From: Neoscytalidium dimidiatum
Taxonomy: Eukaryota > Ascomycota > Dothideomycetes > Botryosphaeriales > Botryosphaeriaceae
DNA: 64,000 nucleotides
Assembly (NCBI GenBank): GCA_037367355.1
Contig: CM074697.1
Coordinates: 2,356,001 to 2,420,000, forward strand
Direction: 5' to 3'
Both the position numbers and the translations under genes were made by a program. The notes under the pieces are model-generated. The model did no database searches, was not told where the DNA came from, and saw nothing but the letters and a program-made list of their open reading frames with translations. This document shows, in pieces, positions 56,864 through 64,000 of the stretch (within the stretch, counting starts at the first letter, position 1; the number at the start of each line of letters is the position of its first letter).

Positions 56864-57331
56864 CTATAGCACCACAGCATTTGGCCATTCGAGCCACGGC
56901 CGCCTGTATTGTCCAAGCAGCGTGGTGATGGCACAGGCTACCCTCCTCCCAAGGTCCTGGATGATCCACAGTTAGCGGCTCCCGTGGAGCAAGGCACCGT
57001 AGTAGGCCAGAATTACCAGCGTCTCAGACCGGCGTTGTTGCAGGAACGTGATGAATTCGACGGAGACCATAATGCCGGGAGAGACATGCACATTGAGTGG
57101 CAGGTGATCAACAGGGACTGAGATAGGTACTGCATGTGACGCATGGTCACTGTCACATAATCGAACGAGACTTGAGTCGAGACACGCACTGGCGAGCACC
57201 TCGGTCGCCCTGCCCATCCCGTTTGTAGACTTCGAGAACGACGACTGCATTTCAACATTCAATATGCAAGGTCTGACATTTCTAGGAGAGTCACACCTCA
57301 CCTCCTCCTTGCCGGATAATCTTCGCCCCAC
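56864..57331 (-). pseudogene. C-terminal relic of a fungal transcription factor
   Basis: The minus strand reads FITFLQQRRSETLVILAYYG, then ALLHGSR, an in-frame TAA (56972-56974), and in the same frame LWIIQDLGRRVACAITTLLG followed by RRPWLEWP. The pattern 'R..ALVILAYY..LL......W.I...G.......I...L.....WLEWP' closes many fungal Zn(II)2Cys6 regulators of the Upc2-like/Fungal_trans_2 type. No zinc cluster is found upstream, although a further coding-like minus-strand frame (57749-57979) could be another piece. The internal stop and missing DNA-binding domain indicate a relic. Confidence 0.45.
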
Positions 57332-58570
57332 GTCATTTCCAGACGTCCATACTCCATCATCCCTGGATCGACATTTTCCCCCTCCTGAGCATTAGGGACA
57401 ACATCCTCCGTGACATTGATGCAGCGCTGATTGATGAAGATGACCTGTATGGAGCCTTGTTTGCTGTCAATAATTTCTCATGGTGCATTGGCCCCGATCG
57501 TTGTCTTGGGGGATCCCTGGGATGCCAGAAGCTGGGAGCTCAGCCCAAGCTTGCTGAGCGAGTGTGGTGGTGCTTAGTTCACAATTGTCTCCGCTAATGT
57601 TCGACTTATTCCACTGCTAACATGAGATTGATAGGAAACTTATTAGTTATACCTTGTTGGAGTGAGACTTAGAGTAATATAAAGTGATATGCTCATCCAA
57701 TTCGACCATTGCCAAGTGACCCGGCGCCTCACATGCGAAAATTCAAGTCTAGGTCCCACTGGAAGTGTAAACACAATCTTTTGTCAACATAAATTCCTTC
57801 AGTAGTTCACTGGCGATGGATGTAAAGAGCAGGTAGCAAGCATCTTCTAATTCAGCCTGAATTGGCCCTGTAGTTCCTGGGCAAATTATTCTGAGACGAC
57901 ATGGACGACGGGCACTCATGCGGAACTTCTGTAAGAAGGATACAAGATAGAAATATCCCTCGACTTGCGGAACTCCCAAGAGGAGGTTCGCAGTCTAGCC
58001 AATGCGAGATGGACCGCGATCGGTCAGCTGGGTAATATGCGCGTCCGTACAGTCTACCAGAGCGTTGGTAACGACATCAACTTGGCATGCAATTACTCCT
58101 AGTCATTCCATGTTGGTGACGATGCAAGAGTGCTCAAAGGTGCATTCTGGACAACTATCGCTGCGCGGCAGCACGTTGGGTCCCATGGGATGCGCGACTT
58201 CCGGCAGGATTAACCAGTCCACCGGCTGCCACGGCGTAGCGTTCATACTATGATTGGTGTGAATTGGTCCTCGAGATGGTACTAAAAGACAGCATGGTAG
58301 TAGAGCCATCAGATGTAGGGCGACTGACGATGCATTCAGAGGGTGCGCAGATGCACACGCCGATACCGCGTTTATGCTGAGTATTTATCATGTATGCGAC
58401 ACGTACGCTACTGTTTAGGATCCTCGTAGCCTACTTATCAATTGATTTCCGCTCTAGCACTGCGGGAAGTCCCCCGAGACTATCGCAACGACCTTCGATA
58501 GCCCCAACCTACCCGGCGAAACAGTGGCGTTTTGCTTCCCTTGCAAGAGTGTGGCGTAACACCATATACC
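57332..58570. other. Intergenic with weak coding-like fragments
   Basis: A minus-strand frame at 57749-57979 (RRPCRLRIICPGTTGPIQAE) and another at 58103-58309 (SDSCPECTFEHSC) are protein-like but short, lack ATG starts with context, and match no family I know. They may belong to the transcription-factor relic. Confidence 0.3.
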
Positions 58571-59770
58571 TTAGGCAAGGTCTTCAACATTCATCCTAAT
58601 GCTTTCCTCCAGAGTAGTCCAGCCATCCTTTCCCATATCCCTAAGCAGAGCCTCTGCACGAGCCCTAGGCACGATAACGCTTCGGTCCTCGTCGCTCTGA
58701 AAATTCTCGGGGAACTTCCTGGTAGGATACAGCTTGCGCATAGCTGCCAGCAGGCTGTCGCCATTGTAGGGACCCGCGAATGCGAAGATGCGCTCGTTCT
58801 CAACTCCGGGATGGATGGCGGCGGCGACGTGAAGGAGTGCGTTATCCTGCACGTCCACGAAATTCTCTGCTTGACGGTCAGCACCTGGCGGTACGTACAG
58901 GCAGCGTGCGTAAACATACGTGGCGGAAGAGCGGCCATGGCGGAAGGGTCGCCTTTGAAGAGCTGCGCTATCCAACCGGAAGTAGAGGGATGGCCCTGCT
59001 TGACGGGGTCGAGGCTGGCCCCAAAGTTTATATGAGGCAGGACTAGGGCGAAGGAATCAGTGATAATGCATGATGCGAGAAGACACTCCACGAAGTAGAC
59101 TTGCCTGCGTTGAGGACAAAGCCGGGCTTGTTCTCCTCGACAAACTTCCAAGCTGCTTTCTCTGCCAGTGTCTTGCTTGCCGCGTAGACAGCGTACGAGC
59201 GCTCCTTCTCGTAGGGCGGATCCCTGTACGCGTCTTTGATTGCCCAGTCGTTCCAAGTGTCGGTGGTCACGGTGATTTCTTCGTTCGGGCGGGGGATCAG
59301 CGCAGAGGATGAAGAGGATGTCAGGACAAAACGTTTCACGCTCGGCTCCTTCGCAGCTGCCTTGAGCGCATTATGCGTCCCGGCAAGCGTGCTGGGGACC
59401 ACCTCGTATGGGTTGGAACTCAGAGTGTAGTTGGTTGCGCAATGGACCACAATCGAAGCACCTAACGTGATAATGATCTTAGCAGCTTATGCCGAAATTG
59501 TCGCTAGAGAGGGGTACCTTTCACAACTTCATCATAGGCCCCGTCGGCCTCCATATCTGGAACCCTCACGAGCTCAAATTTACCGGGTCCATACTTCTTA
59601 CTGAAATGATCGACGAGCCACGAAGATCGTTCTACGTTCCGTGCAGTACCACGGACTCTGTACCCAAAAGCAAGAAACTTGTCTGCAATATGCGAGCCAA
59701 TGAATCCGTTCGCACCGGTGATAAGGACCAAAGAGCCTTTTGGCACGGCTGGGTTGTCGATTGGAGACAT
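58571..59770 (-). CDS. NAD(P)-dependent carbonyl reductase, Gre2/dihydroflavonol-reductase-like SDR
   Basis: Four exons (59770-59518, 59461-59105, 59042-58920, 58866-58571) encode 342 residues. The extended SDR has the coenzyme motif VLITGANGFIGSHIADKFLA, RGTARN (binding of the NADP phosphate), VVHCATNY, RFVLTSSSSSAL with the catalytic Ser, and YAVYAASKTLAEKAAW with the Tyr-x3-Lys pair. The later block NFVDVQDNALLHVAAAIHP is typical of fungal ketoreductases related to yeast Gre2 (methylglyoxal/isovaleraldehyde reductase). It would reduce small carbonyls in the cytosol; the physiological substrate is unknown. The intron 59043-59104 is GC-AG (GCAAGT donor). Neighbouring genes are relics and an ABC exporter, so no pathway is implied. 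Confidence 0.92.
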
Positions 59771-60436
59771 TCTGATGGAGAAAAGCGGTGAACTGACTTG
59801 ATGAGATGTCCAGCAGGGAAAAGGAGCACAACAGCACGGATGAAATATATCGAATGCACCATTCCTGTACCCGTTCAAGAAGCGATCTGAAATGATATTT
59901 TAGGAAGCATTCGGAGACACTGAATAGGCCAGAGTAATTCACGTTCCGATAACTCCTTCTAGTAAAAACGGATGTAGGATTAGATGCGAGAGTCGACACG
60001 TCGTGCGCTCGTAGGGATATTCGGGGTGTCGAGAGGAGATATGGCTGAATGCGTGTGCGGAGGACTAAGAGAATGCACAGTAAGCAGAACGTGCCCTCAC
60101 CATCCCTTGGACATGCATGGTCGGCCCCAAGTGTATGTTGTTATCTCCACCGAATGAGTTGCCTGCTTCTCCGCCCATTCCTCTTCTGTACTCCGGATAT
60201 TGTAATTGCCGTTTCCGGTTAGCCTCCGGGCTCCAAGAGCCCCACGGTCTGTGCTAGAATAGATATGAGTAAGCAGCGGAAAACTTTCCACGTAGCGGAC
60301 GTGGGAGCGGCACAGCAGTGCAATTCGTAAGCAGGGGGGGGCGGCGCAGTGAATTTGTGAGCCACCGTTTATTAGCGCCTACAGCAGCGCTCAATTTTCC
60401 AACACACCCACACCCATACATATCCACAGCACTAGC
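59771..60436. other. Divergent promoter region
   Basis: About 670 bp between the Gre2-like reductase and the ABC transporter, with no gene seen. It should carry both promoters. A G run (about 60336-60342) is the only simple sequence. Confidence 0.5.
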
Positions 60437-63400
60437 ATGGACGACAAGGGCCAAGCTGTCAGCGACAGCGTCAAGCGCTTCCTGGCTAGTCACGGGACGG
60501 CTTCCGGTAGCCGATCCCGGGTCGTATTCGAGCAGCTGTCGGTTGAGGGCAGCGGACGAGGTGTGAGCATCACTCCGACCATCGGCGCTTGTCTCCTGCT
60601 GACACAAAGTTTCTAGATCCAAGCTGCACCAACAGTCTGGACCACACTGAAATCATGGGCTAACCTCCTCAATCCGCGGGCGTATGGTCAACCGGGACCA
60701 TCGCGTACTCTGCTTCACAACTTCTCGGGCTCCCTGAGAGGCGGAGAGATGCTACTCGTAATTGGCAAGCCAGGCAGCGGATGTACGACATTTCTGAAGG
60801 CGCTAGCGAACATGAGGGAGGAGTATAAAAGCATCACTGGTCGCGTGACGTACGGCGGCCGTCCTGCTGACGATCGTGACCCGGATCGCGTGCGGCTGAC
60901 CTTCTGTGGTACGTACGCACCATTCGCTCCCTGTGTATCGAGCGGCGCTGAAGAATATAATGACGGACAGCCGAGGAAGACAGCCACCTCCCAACTCTGA
61001 CGGTGGCGCAAACGCTCCGGTATGGCCCCTTTTTATTCGGGAGATGCAGCAAATGCGGGCTAACAGTTCGACAGCTTCGCGATTCGCGCAACCTGGGATG
61101 CAAAAGCGTCTCGGGCTACAATTAATGCTGCCGTAGAGACACTGGCTAGATGCGTTGGCTTGGCACACGTGCTGAAGACCAAGGTTGGCAATGAAAGTAT
61201 CCGCGGGGTGAGTGGCGGAGAGCGAAGACGAGTCTCGCTCGCTGAGGCAATAGCAACATGCCCAGAGTAAGTCAGCAGTAGCAACGCCGGTTGCGTGAAT
61301 GCTTGTCACTGACCTTGACACAGCGTCCTCTGCCTCGACAATCCGACCAATGGGCTGGACTCGTCCACCGCCCTCGAGTTCGTGCAGATGATGCGCGAGT
61401 TTACCTGCCAACATGCGTGCGCGACGGTCATGAGCGTGTATCAAGGCAGCAACTCGATGGTCCCTCTGTTCGACAAGGTCCTGGTGATCAACGGCGGTCG
61501 CCAGATCTTTTATGGCAAGGCTACGGAGGCCAAGGCATACTTTGAAGACCTTGGCTTTGTCTGCCCCGACCGCACGACCATCACCGACTTCCTGAATTCG
61601 ATGACGGCCGAGCCTGAGCTGCGGCACGTTCGGGACGGCTGGAAGCTCCGCACGCCTTCGACTCCAGCCCAGTTCGAAGAAGCGTTCCGCCAGAGCGAAT
61701 ACTACAGAGCCGTGGTCGAGGAGATTGCTGCAGAGCGCAGCGAGGTATCATCGGCTGGTCCCGCGAGGAAAGTGTACGCGCTGCCTTTGTACCGGCAGAT
61801 ATTCGAGTGCTCTGTACGCCAGTTCCGAGTGCTCGCCGGTGACACCGACACGTGGATGATCGAGGCTATCACAATCATCGTCCAGAGCCTGGTCCTCGGC
61901 ACTCTGTTCCGCGACCAGGCCAGAGCTACACGGTCGTTCTTCATCCTCGGGTCGTCGCTCTTCAACTCGGTGCTGGTGCCGGCGCTGCAGTCGATGAGCG
62001 AGTTCAACGGCAGCTTCGCGGAGCGGCCCCTGGTGATCCGGCAGAAGCGATACCGCTTCTACCGGCCCATAGCCTATGCGCTAGGCCTAGTGGTGACGGA
62101 CGCGGTGTGGAAGATCATAGCCATCGCCTACAACATCCCGCAGTACTTCCTTACCGGGTTCCAGCGGTCTCCGGACAAGTTCTTCACCTGGTTCTTCGTC
62201 GTCTACCTGCTGCACATGGCGCTGTCCATGATCTTCCGTGCGATAGCCGTCGTGTCGCCGACCATGGGTCGCGCGGTGCTGCCCGTCGGTCTCATGTTCA
62301 ACGTCTTCGTCTTGTACACCGGGCTGTACGTGCCCGGGCCGCAGATGCAGGACTGGCTTTTCTGGATCAAATACTGCAACGTAAGCATGTCTTCCCCGTT
62401 GTGCTTCCCTCGCTGACCGCCCGGCGCAGCCGCTTTACTACGCGTATGAGTCCGTCATGGTGAACGAGTTCGGCAACCTGAACTACACTTGCAGCGAAAG
62501 CGACCTGGCGCCCAGCGGGGCGGGATACGACTCGGTCGAAAACCAGGTGTGCTCGGTGCCAGGAGCCGTGCCCGGACAGGCGGTCGTTTCCGGAGCAGCC
62601 TACATCCACGAGCAATACGGCTTCCAGGCGTCGAACCTGTGGAGGAACGTGGGGATCAACGCAGCATTCTTCGTGTTCTTCGCAGTCTGCACAGGGTAAG
62701 CCATCGCGATCTCCTCGGGCACCGCGCGTGACGGACGGCTGACTTGACTCGGCGGCTTAGCATCGGAATGGAGCGGTACAAGCTCCCTGCCGGGCGACTT
62801 GCCACGATCTTCTACAAAGGTGAGCCCAAGCTGGCAGGGTCGGCGCGAAGCTCGCAGGTGTTGGACAGCGAGAAGGGCTCGCTGGGCGGCGAGGAGGCAG
62901 AGGTGCCTCCAAGCGCGGCTGAGTCGGTGACGGCGCAGGCGCTGCAGTCCGTGTCGAGCCACAACGGGAGGACGCTGGCGTGGCGCAACATCACGCTGGA
63001 GCTCAAGATGCACGGCGAGGTGGCACGGCTCCTGAACGATCTGAGCGGTGAGTGGCAGAAGCAGGGTGCTCTCGATCTCATGCGGCAGCGTACTGACAGG
63101 TCGGCGCGCGCAGGCTTCGTGGAGCCCGGACAGCTGACGGCTCTGATGGGGGCGTCGGGAGCAGGCAAGGTGCGTCGTTGTGGTATGGCGGGGATCAAAG
63201 CGAGTGGTACTGACTGAGAGCATTTGGACGTGTAGACAACGCTGCTGAACACGCTGGCCGGACGGCTGGAGTTCGGGTCGCTGGCGGGCGAGCTCTTCCT
63301 GGACGGCGGGCCGCTGCCCAGGTCGTTCCGGCGCTACATGGGCTACGTGCAGCAGCAGGACGTGCACCTGCCGACCCAGACGGTGCGCGAGGCGCTGCGC

Positions 63401-64000
63401 ATGACGGCGCGCCTCAGGCGGCCGCTCAGCGTGCCGCAGGCCGAGAAGGACGCGCACGTCGAGGCCGTCATCCGCACGCTGGAGATGGAGGACATCGCGG
63501 ACGCGCTGATCGGCGTGCCTGGCGCCGGGCTCAACCTGGAGCAGCGCAAGCGGGTGACGATAGGCGTCGAGCTGTCGGCTCGGCCTGACCTGCTGCTGCT
63601 GGACGAGCCCACGTCCGGCCTGGACGGCCAGTCGGCCCTCACCATCGGCCGCCTGCTGCGCAAGCTGGCCGATTCGGGCCAGACGGTGCTGTGCACCATC
63701 CATCAGCCCGCCGCCGAGCTCATCGAGCTCTTCGACCACTTGGTGCTGCTGGTGCCCGGCGGCCGCCTGGCCTACGACGGCCCGCTGGGCCCCAAGTGTT
63801 CGACCGCGCTCGACTACTTCGCCCGCTCCGCCTCTCCGTGCGCCGCGGACGCGAACCCGGCCGAGTACCTCGTGCACGTCGTCAGGGCTGACCCAGCAGA
63901 TGCCGCCGCCCGCTGGCAGTCGAGCCCCGAACGCGCCGCCCGCGACGCCCAGCGCGAGGACCTCATCGCCGCCGCCGCCGCCGGCGCGCAGTCCGAGTCG
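60437..64000 (+). CDS. PDR/CDR-type ABC transporter (3' partial)
   Basis: Nine exons are visible: 60437-60562, 60617-60908, 60971-61019, 61075-61266, 61324-62380, 62430-62695, 62761-63047, 63114-63169, and 63236 running off the window. Order is NBD1-TMD1-NBD2, with TMD2 outside. NBD1 has the PDR-type Walker A with Cys for Lys ([12 protein letters not shown]), signature [14 protein letters not shown] and a Walker B ending in [12 protein letters not shown]1 shows [20 protein letters not shown] and six helices. NBD2 has canonical GASGAGKTTLLN, the Q-loop [29 protein letters not shown] and [16 protein letters not shown] with CTIHQP. This full-size half-inverted pump exports hydrophobic drugs or lipids. 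The N-terminus is short (about 60 residues before the NBD1 core) compared with Cdr1/Pdr5. Exon 3 (49 nt) is unusually small, but frame and motifs support it. Confidence 0.92.

Noticed and set aside
19097..60436. A secondary-metabolite gene cluster
   Set aside because: P450, MFS, SDR, AKR, GST and ABC genes are scattered and no polyketide synthase, NRPS, terpene or DMAT synthase core is present.
62600..63877. Minus-strand frame of 425 codons across the ABC gene
   Set aside because: It crosses several introns of the ABC transporter and has shadow composition (Arg/His/Gln); the plus strand carries all ABC motifs.
38..63999. RIP as the single cause of all the stops
   Set aside because: Only the RTA1 stop (TGG to TAG) has the TpG to TpA form; the TGA in the MFSD1-like gene and the indels do not fit, and dinucleotide indices could not be computed.
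1..64000. tRNA, rRNA or CRISPR features
   Set aside because: No convincing cloverleaf with a T-loop motif, no rRNA-like block and no spaced direct repeats were seen by eye; CRISPR is not expected in a fungus. A tRNAscan run could overrule this.

Overview
The window looks like nuclear DNA of a filamentous ascomycete (Pezizomycotina). Genes lie on both strands, carry many short GT-AG introns (mostly 46-100 nt), are separated by long AT-richer spacers, and belong to typical mould families: NADPH oxidase NoxA, GH71 and GH62 enzymes, a PDR-type ABC pump, Kelch membrane proteins, a TMEM184/OSTalpha protein and fungal MFS carriers. No tRNA, rRNA, CRISPR or intact transposon was recognised by eye. 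Exon models come from reading splice signals, frame continuity and family consensus; none was checked by alignment.

Layout. 0-2.5 kb: the 3' part of a repetitive, probably GPI-anchored wall protein and a small secreted cysteine protein. 5.5-10 kb: a six-exon Kelch receptor-like membrane protein and, convergent to it, a four-exon NoxA-type NADPH oxidase. 11.5-15.8 kb: a divergent pair made of a secreted Pra1/Aspf2-like zincophore and a ZIP zinc importer, with about 1 kb of shared promoter rich in PacC-like sites and holding an inverted pair of ZafA/Zap1-like sites. 19-27.5 kb: secreted amidohydrolase, TMEM184/OSTalpha protein, aldo-keto reductase, Dal5-type MFS carrier. 28-38.7 kb: degraded secreted-protein and metalloprotease genes, an F-box gene with a frameshift, an intact GH71 alpha-1,3-glucanase and a further relic. 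39-49 kb: drug:H+ antiporter-like MFS, UstS-type glutathione transferase (beside an SDR stub), GH62 arabinofuranosidase, cytochrome P450. 50-60 kb: an MFSD1-like carrier with one internal stop, an intact YCR023C/ZIFL-type MFS, relics of an esterase, an RTA1 protein and a transcription factor, then a Gre2-type reductase. 60.4 kb to the right edge: a PDR ABC transporter cut by the window end.

The clearest system is the zinc-scavenging pair. The zincophore C-terminus (including a short last exon missed by simple ORF calling) and the N-terminal ectodomain of the importer carry related Cys-His-x-His...Cys modules. In the importer each module, including a degenerate first copy, is split by a phase-2 intron at the same codon, as expected if the ectodomain grew by tandem exon duplication.

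The second theme is erosion. Between about 28 and 57 kb there are at least eight broken genes, lying between intact ones. Most of the redox and transport genes do not form a recognisable biosynthetic cluster: no polyketide synthase, NRPS or terpene synthase core is present.
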